Source of the DNA: RUG14223 sp051881075
GTDB taxonomy: Bacteria; Bacillota; Clostridia; Oscillospirales; Acutalibacteraceae
Assembly (NCBI GenBank): GCA_051881075.1
Contig: JBJEPE010000016.1
Location: forward strand, 18,800 to 82,799
DNA: 64,000 nucleotides
Reading direction: 5' to 3'
In this document: piece after piece, positions 10,701 to 18,455 of the stretch
Numbering within the stretch: the first letter of the stretch is position 1
Layout of the letters: the number at the start of each line of letters is the position of its first letter
Translations under genes and position numbers: made by a program
Notes under the pieces: model-generated
What the model saw: only the letters and a program-made list of their open reading frames with translations
Told to the model about the DNA's origin: nothing
The model's database searches: none

Positions 10701-11909
10701 GACCTGCCCAAGGCAGTGAACGACCTGAAGGCCGTGTACTCGGCCGAAGACAAGACAGTCACCCTGACATGGACTTCTCCCACAGAGGATCCGGGACGGA
10801 TGCCCACTCAGTATTACTATGCGTATAACGACCTGCAGGATTCCTATATCAAGGCTTGCTCCAAGAAGGAGCACTCGATGACCATTGATGTCAGCGGGTA
10901 TTCCGCGTCTGGCGCCACGTTTACGATTGTTCCCTTTAACGAAGATCACAATTTGAGAGGAATGCCCTCCAACGAAGCGTACTGCCTGTTTGTTATGAGC
11001 AATCAGGAGATCAGCGCCCTGATTAAGGATCTGCAGGATAAAATTGACGCTCTTACCACAGAACTTGAGGAACAGAACAGCGATTTCGAGGCTACGATCG
11101 CTGATCTTATCAAGGCTTATCAGGCAGCCGACGAGCTGCTAAAATCTCGGGTGGATGATCTGGAAGCTGCGCAGAAAGCTCTGAGTGACGTAATGGCAGA
11201 AGCGGATGATCTGCTACAGAAAGCTATTGACAAGGTCAATGCGGACCTGTCCGCCGCTATCGAAAATCTGCGTAAAGCCACCGATGAAGCGTTGGAGCAA
11301 GCCATCACCGACTTGACGGATGCCTATAACTGCGCAGATGCCCTCTTGAAAGCAGATATCGATGCCTTGTCCGGAAAGCTTGCCGCTTTGGAGAAGACTA
11401 TGAACAAAGCAGACGACGCACTGCTGGAAGCCATCGAACAGGTGCAGGCCGATTTAGATGCGACCAAGAAAGATCTGGAGAGCACCATGGCAGAAGATAT
11501 TGATGCTCTGCGTACCGAGCTGGAAACCAAGCATAAGGAGGACATCGACGCTCTGCGTACCGAGCTGGAAGCCAAGCATAATGAGGACATCGACGCTCTG
11601 CGTGCCGAGCTGGAAGCCAAGCATAAGGAGGACATCGACGCTCTGCGTACCGAGCTGGAAGCCAAGCATAAGGAGGATGTCGACGCTCTGCGTACCGAGC
11701 TGGAAACTTTGAAAACTCAGATTTCAGATCAGGATAAGATCAACAGCACTGCCATTCAGACGCTGAAAAGTGTCAACAACACCCAGCAGGAAGAGACGGA
11801 TACCTCCAGATTGATTACAATCGTCGCACTGTGCATCGGAAGCGTTTCCTTACTCGGAAATGCCGCACTGCTGGTTTTTCTGCTCAAGAAAAAATTCCTG
11901 ACAAAATAA
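7776..11909 (+). CDS. giant secreted membrane-anchored protein with FG-GAP-like repeats, FN3-like domain and tandem-repeat coiled coil
   Basis: 1377 residues with a strong RBS (AAAGGAGG). In order: a signal peptide (MKKRIIALALSVYMLLSLIL, cut near ALADT); a ~600-residue region with FG-GAP/VCBS-type calcium loops (DYNGDGKDS, DVNGDGIDD, DIDGDGKNE); a Ser/Thr/Gly-rich central part (~660-980) with two beta-hairpin-like amphipathic stretches (around VSYDVGFAMEVEVG and VNTTLMAGGGAFGFSAYAG); an FN3-like domain (~985-1085); a long coiled coil (~1090-1335) with five 15-residue repeats near EDIDALRTELEAKHK; a C-terminal membrane helix (~1343-1366) and basic tail. This implies a calcium-stabilised head held off the cell on a stalk. 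The function is not recognised; adhesin, receptor or pore-forming roles are guesses. GC and codon use differ from the surroundings. Confidence 0.8.
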   Translation: MKKRIIALALSVYMLLSLILTQALADTIPILPFYPNADAGNGYNSTASGETIFNDMLNQAAPGSFSDDTLTPYGTQKGEAFTLLEKAEIFEYAADGGTSYAPTFYDNLTTGSSLGYSTASLVNADKLPALYFAKGVAFDATGSGRRDHVAIVGYRKEATGVIGASAWLYVINAETKEVVDNKILQSSEALSALLANLTVVDSNNLLQITAGDYNGDGKDSLVIYSVTDMFEYTYGKGNCELIHGHVAGRGNSDSYDIISKYLHTEYNYTSIDNIDSAVKNRLCTSLASGDVNGDGIDDLVVISYTAAADGKYVKSTSPDYNFPGTCLPQLSVGYGERDAEKTVADLSIDTESVCQENAQYPERIDTMAYPDIAIGDIDGDGKNEIIAAGYNNVPLRASYEGMYLADNDDDVGNLAFGKYAVTYAYYETSGAGKLHRSGKIRTLAKDGAVSPITKGDSLRETEDLCQQFSVECVALDGLHSQEYVFLSGWFYYMDSNGDLKKISGNESPGNPFKTLTTKIDGTDVDEVYIHSASVGNVFGSDKDEEAITLVIGYKKHTNPNEEGSYYFKQYVFWNGSSSGTEKTVKFATLGDETRPMKMLNKLDGSTKFVTGKNNSLSMLLLTVDYGNDSVVAKYSGKAYAYTDPTVVAFLQAAPYFSEMEAGNNSTQYSYSESYRVSNGTSTEVSYDVGFAMEVEVGPITAGMDTGFAYELNQEFVNSIDKTYTTTFEANDQNLVILRQTLLYYYAYDIADYNPDTKEYEFVENAMVVSAPQYPVLTSLSMDQYNELAAAYNKKVEESTDSNVDKTHKMDLITDELKEKYFLNNEGNPFAYASDASDYTYNGIPGWDLSEASVGGTDTWMKLSYAGGTQTQTYSVTLEEEKTKSVAEGCFVNTTLMAGGGAFGFSAYAGATAGYERLEGESISTASMTSTETSGTVQNLTSDLYYYGFDWKLIGWKTDDLFAGVPFLGYAVKNQKDLPKAVNDLKAVYSAEDKTVTLTWTSPTEDPGRMPTQYYYAYNDLQDSYIKACSKKEHSMTIDVSGYSASGATFTIVPFNEDHNLRGMPSNEAYCLFVMSNQEISALIKDLQDKIDALTTELEEQNSDFEATIADLIKAYQAADELLKSRVDDLEAAQKALSDVMAEADDLLQKAIDKVNADLSAAIENLRKATDEALEQAITDLTDAYNCADALLKADIDALSGKLAALEKTMNKADDALLEAIEQVQADLDATKKDLESTMAEDIDALRTELETKHKEDIDALRTELEAKHNEDIDALRAELEAKHKEDIDALRTELEAKHKEDVDALRTELETLKTQISDQDKINSTAIQTLKSVNNTQQEETDTSRLITIVALCIGSVSLLGNAALLVFLLKKKFLTK
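11491..11710 (+). repeat. 45-bp in-frame tandem repeat, about five copies
   Basis: Five near-identical 45-bp units encode the 15-residue repeat E-D-I-D-A-L-R-T-E-L-E-A-K-H-K within the coiled coil of the giant surface protein. Copies differ at a few bases (for example GCC/ACC for Ala/Thr and AAT/AAG for Asn/Lys). Such a tract can change copy number by slippage without breaking the frame, lengthening or shortening the stalk. Confidence 0.9.
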
Positions 11910-12069
11910 TAAACCTTAACAAAAAATCCCATCAACAAACAATTCCTTTAGCAAAGCAAAGCTAATTAATATGTTTTTTTGCAAATCACATAAAAATGCA
12001 GACCGGATTTGATATAAGCTTATGTACGTATCAGGATTTGTTTTTGAGCAATTAGAATTTATCGGATTA

Positions 12070-12110
12070 CACAGTGTCTGAGAGTTTAGCTTTCAGACAC
12101 TGTTTTTATT
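12070..12110 (+). terminator. intrinsic terminator after the giant surface protein gene
   Basis: CAGTGTCTGA pairs perfectly with TCAGACACTG (extended three more pairs inside) and is followed by TTTTTATTTATT. This classical Rho-independent terminator closes the tetR-surface protein operon. The 160 bases between the stop codon and this hairpin show no other gene. Confidence 0.85.
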
Positions 12111-12146
12111 TATTATAACATAACAACCGCAAGTTTTACTTGTGGG

Positions 12147-12320
12147 GAAGTAAAAAGCACATTAATGATATTTGAACGGCACGCAAATCTGAAATATAAA
12201 TATGGCAATCGACATTTCTGGTGTAGGGGATATTATGTTGACACAGTAGGTAAGAATACTAAAAAAATAGAAGAATATATCAGGAATCAACTGCAAGAAG
12301 ATAATAAATTATATAAAAGT
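12147..12320 (+). pseudogene. IS200/IS605-family transposase (TnpA) C-terminal remnant
   Basis: The frame reading EVKSTLMIFERHANLKYKYG, then NRHFWCRGYYVDTVGKN and KKIEEYIRNQ, matches the C-terminal third of Y1 (HUH) transposases. It includes the helix carrying the nucleophilic tyrosine (KIEEYI). The N-terminal part with the HUH histidines is absent and the similarity stops near 12300, after which the open frame is random and overlaps the murD promoter. It is an inactive relic beside the right end of the compositionally odd island, consistent with past mobile-element activity here. Confidence 0.7.
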
Positions 12321-12342
12321 AGTAAAAGTAATAAAAGTCTTA

Positions 12343-12371
12343 TTGCTATTTTTTTCTATTTGTATTATAAT
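12343..12371 (+). promoter_or_regulatory. promoter upstream of murD
   Basis: TTGCTA, a 17-base spacer and a perfect TATAAT, about 98 bases before the murD start codon. It provides separate transcription for murD after the island terminator. Confidence 0.6.
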
Positions 12372-12468
12372 AATAAGGTATATGTTGTACGTACCGTTAA
12401 GTACGGTTTACTGCAGCATTTTATGAAAATATTGGTGTTTTACGCTGTTATTATAAGGAGGCTGCTCA

Positions 12469-13863
12469 ATGGATAGCAGAGTACAGGATTATTTTGATTC
12501 CTTAAATGGCAAAAGAGTTGCCTTTTGCGGTATAGGAAACAGTAATTTTCCGCTTATTAAAAAGTTTATTGAACATGGTGCAGAGGTTACTGCCTGCGAC
12601 AGAAGAACGGTTGAAGAGCTGGGCGAAGCTGCCGTACAGTCAAAGCAATACGGTGCTACATTACATTGCGGGGCTGATTATCTCAGCAATTTAGATGTTG
12701 ACGTTGTATTCCGTACCCCCGGCATGAAGTTTTATCTGCCGGAGCTTGTTAAGATGAGAAAAAGAGGCGTAGTAGTTACATCTGAAATGGAAGAATTTTT
12801 TGATCTTTGTCCATGTAAGATAATTGCCGTCACCGGCAGCGACGGTAAGACGACAACCACTACCATTATCTCTGAATTTTTAAAGTCTGCAGGCAAAAAG
12901 GTACATATCGGTGGCAACATAGGTCATCCGCTTTTACCTGATATTGATTGCATAGAAAGTGACGATATAGCCGTAATAGAGCTTTCAAGCTTTCAGCTTA
13001 TTTCTATGAGAAAAAGCCCGCAGATTGCCGTAGTTACTAACCTTTCGCCAAATCACCTGGATATACATAAGGATATGGACGAGTATATTGAAGCTAAAAA
13101 GAACATTTTTACTCATCAGAATGCTTATGGAAAGGTTGTTTTAAACTTAGATAACGATATTACCGCAGGCTTTGAACCTATTGTACGTGGTAAGGCCGTA
13201 ATGTTCAGCAGAAGGCAAACGCTAACGGACGGCATATGGGTGCGTGATGACGGCATGATAGTTATGTCACGTAATGGCATTAATACAGAAATCATTAACA
13301 AAAATGAAATTAAAATTCCCGGTAATCATAATGTAGAGAACTACCTTGCGGCAATAGCCGCCGTGTACGGTGAAGTCAGCATTGACTGTATAAAAAAGGT
13401 TGCTCATGAATTTGGCGGTGTTGAGCATCGTGCCGAGCTTGTAAGGATATTTGAGGGCGTAAGCTATTACAATGATTCTATTGCATCAAGTCCGACAAGA
13501 ACAATATCAGGTACGTTATCGCTGTATGATAAAAAAATCATAATGATTGCCGGCGGTTATGATAAAAAGATACCGTTTGACACATTGGGTGAGGTCGTTG
13601 TACAAAAGGTAAAGACGCTTATATTACTTGGTGCAACCGCAGATAAGATTGAAGCTGCAGTAAAGAACGCAAGCGGATATAATAGCGGAAATCCGCAGAT
13701 ATTCCGTGTTGATAATATGGAACAGGCTGTAGCTATAGCACGTAGCAACGCCGTAAGCGGAGATATAGTTTCATTATCTCCGGCTTGTGCAAGCTTTGGA
13801 TTATATAAGGATTTTAACGAAAGAGGAAAACACTTTAAGTCTATAGTTAATGGACTTGAATGA
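12469..13863 (+). CDS. murD: UDP-N-acetylmuramoyl-L-alanine--D-glutamate ligase
   Basis: Cytosolic Mur ligase that adds D-glutamate to UDP-MurNAc-L-Ala in peptidoglycan synthesis. 464 residues with the three Mur ligase domains: an N-terminal Rossmann-like domain (GKRVAFCGIGNSNFPLI), a central ATPase with P-loop GSDGKTTTT (~123-131) and the Mur signature NLSPNHLDIHKDMDEY, and a C-terminal domain with HRAEL and the GGYDKKIPF motif characteristic of MurD. RBS ATAAGGAGG precedes the ATG. It stands alone rather than in a dcw cluster; the next gene starts 12 bases after its stop. Confidence 0.93.
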   Translation: MDSRVQDYFDSLNGKRVAFCGIGNSNFPLIKKFIEHGAEVTACDRRTVEELGEAAVQSKQYGATLHCGADYLSNLDVDVVFRTPGMKFYLPELVKMRKRGVVVTSEMEEFFDLCPCKIIAVTGSDGKTTTTTIISEFLKSAGKKVHIGGNIGHPLLPDIDCIESDDIAVIELSSFQLISMRKSPQIAVVTNLSPNHLDIHKDMDEYIEAKKNIFTHQNAYGKVVLNLDNDITAGFEPIVRGKAVMFSRRQTLTDGIWVRDDGMIVMSRNGINTEIINKNEIKIPGNHNVENYLAAIAAVYGEVSIDCIKKVAHEFGGVEHRAELVRIFEGVSYYNDSIASSPTRTISGTLSLYDKKIIMIAGGYDKKIPFDTLGEVVVQKVKTLILLGATADKIEAAVKNASGYNSGNPQIFRVDNMEQAVAIARSNAVSGDIVSLSPACASFGLYKDFNERGKHFKSIVNGLE

Positions 13864-13875
13864 GAGGTAAAGAGT

Positions 13876-14904
13876 ATGAAAGACAAGTTATTTACACTTT
13901 GCTCGGCACAAGGCGTGTCAGGTAGAGGATGTGAGGCATCTGAGGTTGCATTTCAGCTTATATCTGAGTATGCTGATGATGTCAGTTTTGATAAAAACGG
14001 CAATGTAATAGCCAAGATGGGCAATCCAAACGGTAAGAAAATTTTACTTGATGCACATTTGGATCAGATAGGATTTATAATTACCTTTATTGATGACAGC
14101 GGCTTTTTAAAGCTTGCTCCATGCGGTGGAGTAGATACCCGTATTTTATTGGGAACTCATGTAAAGGTACACGGCTTAACACAAACTGTAGATGCCGTTG
14201 TTTCCTGCATTCCTCCGCATCTACTATCAAGCGGTGACGAGGATAAAGCAATATCTATGAAGGACGTTTGGGCAGATACCGGACTTCCTGCAGATGAGGT
14301 CAAAAAGCTTATAAGTATTGGTGATTATGTTACATTTGCATATACTCCTAAAGAGCTTTTGGGAAGTAGGGTGACATCGCCCGCCATTGATAACCGCTCC
14401 AGTGTAGCTATGTTTATAAAGTGTGCCGAGCTGTTAAAACACCGTGATATAAAAGACTATTACGTTATTTTCCTTTTCAGCCTTGCTGAGGAGCTTGGCG
14501 GAATAGGTGCAAGAACCGCCGCATTTGATATAGCACCTGATGAAGCAATAGTTGTTGACGTTAGCTTTGCAAAGCAACCCGGCGTGCCTGAGTATAATGT
14601 AGGTATATTGGGTAAAGGGCCTATGATAGGCATTGCACCGTCATTGTCAAGAGAAATGTCAGATAAGCTTATTGCCTTGGCTAAAGAGGCCGGTATTCCT
14701 TATCAGACGGAAGTTATGGGCGGATACACCGGTACAAACGCTGACGATATATCAGAGTCAAGATGCGGTGTGCCTACAGGCCTTATATCTTTACCTCAGC
14801 GCAATATGCACACTCAGGTAGAGGTTATCGACCTTGTGGATATGGAAAATACCGCTAAGCTTATCGCTGATTACATCTGCTGTGGGGGTGCTTTTAATGC
14901 TTGA
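13876..14904 (+). CDS. M42 family metallopeptidase (first of a tandem pair)
   Basis: Cytosolic dinuclear-metal aminopeptidase of the M42 glutamyl aminopeptidase/endoglucanase-like family, 342 residues. Metal and catalytic motifs are visible: DAHLDQIGF, DNRSS, AEELGGIGA (catalytic Glu plus metal Glu), VDVSFA and a late His in QRNMHTQVE. RBS GAGAGG precedes the start. It overlaps the next M42 gene by 8 bases, so the two are coupled and may form a hetero-oligomer or have complementary specificities for trimming peptides. Exact substrate preference cannot be read from sequence. Confidence 0.85.
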   Translation: MKDKLFTLCSAQGVSGRGCEASEVAFQLISEYADDVSFDKNGNVIAKMGNPNGKKILLDAHLDQIGFIITFIDDSGFLKLAPCGGVDTRILLGTHVKVHGLTQTVDAVVSCIPPHLLSSGDEDKAISMKDVWADTGLPADEVKKLISIGDYVTFAYTPKELLGSRVTSPAIDNRSSVAMFIKCAELLKHRDIKDYYVIFLFSLAEELGGIGARTAAFDIAPDEAIVVDVSFAKQPGVPEYNVGILGKGPMIGIAPSLSREMSDKLIALAKEAGIPYQTEVMGGYTGTNADDISESRCGVPTGLISLPQRNMHTQVEVIDLVDMENTAKLIADYICCGGAFNA

Positions 14905-15931
14905 TATGGAGCTTATGAAAAAACTGTGCCTTATAAGGGGCATTTCAGGTTTTGAAAAGGAAGTAAGAGAATTTATTATTTCTCAGATAAAGGATCATGT
15001 TGATGATTATAAGACTGACTCAATGGGGAATCTCATTGTGTTCAAAAAGGGCAAAAAACGTGCCGTAAATAAGGTTATGTTGGCTGCTCATATGGACGAG
15101 GTGGGCTTTATTGTTACCGATATAACAAGCGACGGATTGCTTAAAATAGCCGCTGTAGGCGGATTTGACGCACGTGTGCTTAGCGGCAAGGCTGTTACTG
15201 TAGGCGAAAAAGCGGTAAACGGCGTTATCGGTGCTAAACCGATACATCTTTTAAAGGGCGAAGAGTCAGGAAAAACTCCTAAAATAGAGGATTTGTGCGT
15301 TGATATCGGTGCAGACAGTAAGGAAGATGCCCTTAAAGCTGTGAGTATTGGTGATATGGTCTGCTTTGACAGCGAATTTTACGCAGATGATAAACATATT
15401 ATGGGTAAAGCTCTTGATGACAGAGCCGGATGTTGTGTACTCATTAACATGATAAAATCAGACTTAGAGTACGATATGTATTTCTGCTTTACCGTACAGG
15501 AGGAAATTGGATTGCGCGGTGCTAAGACTGCCACATTTGCGGTTGATCCTTATGCCGCTATAGTTATAGAGTCTACTACAGCGTGTGATATTCCTAACGC
15601 AGATGAATGTGATAAGGTTTGCAAAATGGGTGAGGGTGCGGTAATCTCATTTATGGACAGGCGCACAATGTATGACAGAGAATACTATAAGCTTGCTCTT
15701 AAATGCGGAGCAGATGCAGGGGTAAAAACACAGTTAAAGCTTGCGGTTGCAGGCGGAAATGACGCAGGTTCTATTCACTCCGCAAGGGGTGGAGTGCGTA
15801 CTGTGGCTATATCTCATGCTTGCAGATATCTACACTCATCAATGGGGATAATCAGCACAGATGATGTAAATGCAGTACTTGTTACTGCAACTAAGACCGC
15901 AGAAAAGATTGCAGGCGGAATAACTGAATAA
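14897..15931 (+). CDS. M42 family metallopeptidase (second of a tandem pair)
   Basis: 344-residue M42 aminopeptidase paralogue of the preceding gene. Motifs: AAHMDEVGFIV, LDDRAGCC, VQEEIGLRGA, IESTTACDIP and a C-terminal HACRYLHS. A longer in-frame start at 14834 exists, but ATG 14897, inside the end of the upstream gene and after GTGGGGGTG, gives the normal family N-terminus (ELMKKLCLIRGISG). The divergence between the two copies indicates an old duplication. The next gene begins 11 bases later, so three genes appear to share one transcript. Confidence 0.85.
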   Translation: MLDMELMKKLCLIRGISGFEKEVREFIISQIKDHVDDYKTDSMGNLIVFKKGKKRAVNKVMLAAHMDEVGFIVTDITSDGLLKIAAVGGFDARVLSGKAVTVGEKAVNGVIGAKPIHLLKGEESGKTPKIEDLCVDIGADSKEDALKAVSIGDMVCFDSEFYADDKHIMGKALDDRAGCCVLINMIKSDLEYDMYFCFTVQEEIGLRGAKTATFAVDPYAAIVIESTTACDIPNADECDKVCKMGEGAVISFMDRRTMYDREYYKLALKCGADAGVKTQLKLAVAGGNDAGSIHSARGGVRTVAISHACRYLHSSMGIISTDDVNAVLVTATKTAEKIAGGITE

Positions 15932-15942
15932 AGGTGAATATA

Positions 15943-17196
15943 ATGTTTTTTGATATAGATGAAAGAATTGTTGAAGCGTCTAAAAAGGCTATGGAGCTTT
16001 GTAAGGAACCGTTTGAAAGAATAGAGGAAATACAGGATTACTTCCAGCAAAAAATGCTCAAGGCGTTTCACAATGCAAGAGTAAGCGAAATGCACTTTAA
16101 TGCTTCTACAGGCTACGGCTACGGTGATGCCGGCAGAGATGCTCTTGATGAGGTTTATGCCTATGTTTTGGATGCCGAAGATGCATTGGTACGTCATAAC
16201 TTTGTAAGCGGAACACATACTCTTACGGTTGCGTTATTCGGTGTCTTGCGCCCTGGCGATAAGATGCTTTGTGTTACGGGTACCCCGTACGATACACTCA
16301 GGGGAGTTATCGGAATTGAGGGCAATTATGCAGGCTCACTTAAAGACTTCGGCGTTATTTATGATGAGGTAGCTATGGACAGCAACGGCTCACCCGATTA
16401 TGAGGCTATAGAAAAGGCTATAACACCGGATATAAAAATGGTTTACGTTCAGCGTTCAAGGGGATATGAAACAAGGCCTACGCTGTTGATTGATGAAATC
16501 GAGAAAATCGCTTCAATAGCCAAGAGAAAAGCCCCTGACTGCATAGTTATGCTTGATAACTGTTACGGTGAGTTTACAGAGAAGAAGCAGCCGCTTACCT
16601 GCGGAGTTGACCTTATGGCAGGCTCGCTTATCAAGAATGCAGGCGGTGGAATTGCACCTACAGGCGGATATATAGCAGGTAAAAAAGAACTTGTAGAGAA
16701 GTGCGCATTCAGACTTACCACACCCGGAACAGGTAAAGAGATAGGGGCTACGCTCGGTCATAACAGAGAGCTGTTCATGGGTGCTTTTAATGCTCCACAC
16801 GTTACGGGCGAAGCTATGAAAACGGCTGTTTTTGCCGCTGCACTATTTGAGATACTCGGCTACGGAGTTACTCCTAGGTATAACGAAGTACGCTCAGACA
16901 TAATACAGGTTATAAAGCTACAGAAGCCGGAAGCGCTGATTGCATTTTGTAGAGGATTGCAGAAGGGATCTCCTGTAGATTCATTTGTTGTACCTGAGCC
17001 GTGGGATATGCCTGGATATGACAGTAAGGTAATAATGGCGGCAGGTGCTTTTACGCTTGGTTCATCAATAGAGCTTTCCGCTGACGGACCTTTGCGTGAG
17101 CCGTATGCGGTATGGATGCAGGGCGGACTTAACTTCCATAGCGGCAGACTTGGCATTATGCTTGCGGCAAACGAGTGTTTAAAGGAAAATAACTGA
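15943..17196 (+). CDS. methionine gamma-lyase/aluminium-resistance family PLP-dependent enzyme
   Basis: 417-residue fold-type I PLP enzyme of the family annotated as methionine gamma-lyase family or aluminium resistance protein (PF06838 type). Recognisable features are the N-terminal helix followed by HFNASTGYGYGDAGRDALDE, FVSGTHTLTVALFGVLRPGD (cofactor pocket), MLDNCYGEF (Asp for the pyridine N) and the likely Schiff-base lysine in MAGSLIKNAGGGIAPTGGYI. ATG 15943 is chosen over GTG 15934 because AAAGGTGA is then 6 bases upstream. It is probably a C-S or amino-acid lyase; the real substrate of this family is poorly established. Confidence 0.8.
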   Translation: MFFDIDERIVEASKKAMELCKEPFERIEEIQDYFQQKMLKAFHNARVSEMHFNASTGYGYGDAGRDALDEVYAYVLDAEDALVRHNFVSGTHTLTVALFGVLRPGDKMLCVTGTPYDTLRGVIGIEGNYAGSLKDFGVIYDEVAMDSNGSPDYEAIEKAITPDIKMVYVQRSRGYETRPTLLIDEIEKIASIAKRKAPDCIVMLDNCYGEFTEKKQPLTCGVDLMAGSLIKNAGGGIAPTGGYIAGKKELVEKCAFRLTTPGTGKEIGATLGHNRELFMGAFNAPHVTGEAMKTAVFAAALFEILGYGVTPRYNEVRSDIIQVIKLQKPEALIAFCRGLQKGSPVDSFVVPEPWDMPGYDSKVIMAAGAFTLGSSIELSADGPLREPYAVWMQGGLNFHSGRLGIMLAANECLKENN

Positions 17197-17315
17197 TTTA
17201 CTATTTGTAAAACGGTTATATATAGTTCCAACACAAAAGAATTGATGTACGCAATATATTGTATAAAGATTACATACTTTACGACTGAATAATAGCTAAT
17301 ATACGAAAAGTGATA

Positions 17316-17328
17316 TACAATATATAGT
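17316..17328. repeat. dispersed AT-rich intergenic motif, copy 1
   Basis: TACAATATATAGT, flanked by GTGAT and ATCAC, in a 331-base spacer. The same 13-mer occurs inverted at 23737 and 42602, with 12-base variants at 23814 and 42534. The spacer also has GTACGCAATATATTGTA at 17250, echoed by GTACGCAAT near 42585. The rest of this spacer holds only the yebC promoter. Confidence 0.55.
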
Positions 17329-17462
17329 TTATCACGTCGAAAAAGTAATTTTACATAATGTAAATTTTATGATTTTCTATTAGTTTATGTGTTGTATATT
17401 TAATAGTGTACTTTATATAAAAGTGTGTGGCTTTTATTTATTAAATTTTAAATATAAAGCCC

Positions 17463-17491
17463 TTGATATTTACGATAAAGTATGATAAAAT
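17463..17491 (+). promoter_or_regulatory. promoter upstream of the YebC-family gene
   Basis: TTGATA, a 17-base spacer and TAAAAT, ending 36 bases before the chosen start codon, with GGGAGG between them. Confidence 0.5.
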
Positions 17492-17527
17492 ATTTCAGAA
17501 ATATATAATAGCATGAAGGGAGGACGT

Positions 17528-18304
17528 ATGCAGATATTAAGACTGCATACCGATCATATGTCAGGACATTCAAAATGGAGCACCATTAAGCAAAAGAAAG
17601 CTAAAATTGACGGTGCAAGAGCTAAGGTATTTACAAAGATAGGACGTGAGCTTGCTGTTGCTGTTAGAGATGGCGGCGGACCCGATCCGGCCAGTAACTC
17701 TAAGCTTAAGGATTGTATAGCTAAGGCTAAGGCTTGTAACGTTCCTAATGAAAATATAGAGCGTATCATAAAGAAGGCTTCGGGCGAAGGTAACACAAAC
17801 AACTACGAGTCTATTACATATGAGGGATACGGTCCTTCCGGCATAGCGGTTATAGTTGAGGCTCTTACGGATAACCGTAACAGAACAGCCGGTGACTTAA
17901 GGCATTATTTTGACAAGTTCGGTGGTAATATGGGAACTCCGGGCTGCGTTTCTTTCATGTTCTCTCAAAAGGGCGTTATCGTAATTGACGGAGAAGACCT
18001 TGATGAAGATAAGGTTATGGAGGACGCTTTGGAGTGTGGAGCATCCGACTTTGCGGCTGAAGATGGCGTATATGAGATATATACTGAGCCGGACGATTTC
18101 TCAGGTGTCAGAGATGACCTTGAGGCTAAGGGCTATTCTTTCTTATCGGCTGATGTTGAGATGGTACCAAGCACTTACACGACTCTTACCGATGAGGAAG
18201 CAATCACCAAAATGCAAAGACTTCTTGATATCTTAGAAGAAAACGATGACGTTCAGAACGTATGGCATAACTGGGATATGCCCGAAGAGCCCGACGAGGA
18301 TTAA
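17528..18304 (+). CDS. YebC/PmpR family transcriptional/translational regulator
   Basis: 258 residues containing a whole YebC domain starting MSGHSKWSTIKQKKAKIDGA. The family binds DNA or acts on ribosomes at difficult motifs; the role here is not known. The only strong RBS (GGGAGG at 17518) serves ATG 17528, giving ten extra residues before the usual MSGHSKW start. An ATG at 17558 would give the canonical N-terminus but has no RBS. Highly conserved segments (RDGGGPDPASNSKL, GNMGTPGCVSFMF) are intact. It is monocistronic, with its own promoter and terminator. Confidence 0.9.
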   Translation: MQILRLHTDHMSGHSKWSTIKQKKAKIDGARAKVFTKIGRELAVAVRDGGGPDPASNSKLKDCIAKAKACNVPNENIERIIKKASGEGNTNNYESITYEGYGPSGIAVIVEALTDNRNRTAGDLRHYFDKFGGNMGTPGCVSFMFSQKGVIVIDGEDLDEDKVMEDALECGASDFAAEDGVYEIYTEPDDFSGVRDDLEAKGYSFLSADVEMVPSTYTTLTDEEAITKMQRLLDILEENDDVQNVWHNWDMPEEPDED

Positions 18305-18316
18305 TAAATAAAAAAT

Positions 18317-18347
18317 TTGGGATGACGGTATCTTTGCGTCATCCCAA
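18317..18347 (+). terminator. intrinsic terminator after the YebC-family gene
   Basis: GGGATGACG pairs with CGTCATCCC around a GTATCTTTG loop, preceded by A-rich and followed by AATAATTTT sequence, 15 bases after the stop codon. Confidence 0.8.
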
Positions 18348-18455
18348 TAATTTTAATAGATGAAAATTATTATTAAGCTTGTGCGATTTTTCGGTATTTG
18401 TTTGACTTTTACTTCATAAAAATTTGATAGACAATTTGTATAAGGGAGAATTTTT

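Noticed and set aside
9579..10949. 456-codon open frame on the - strand inside the giant surface protein gene
   Set aside because: Exactly antisense to a well-supported coding region with a strong RBS. It has no RBS or recognisable domain and is explained by the GC-rich codon pattern of the sense gene.
12300..12476. Continuation of the transposase-remnant frame up to murD
   Set aside because: Similarity ends near 12300-12320. The rest contains the murD promoter and RBS and looks random.
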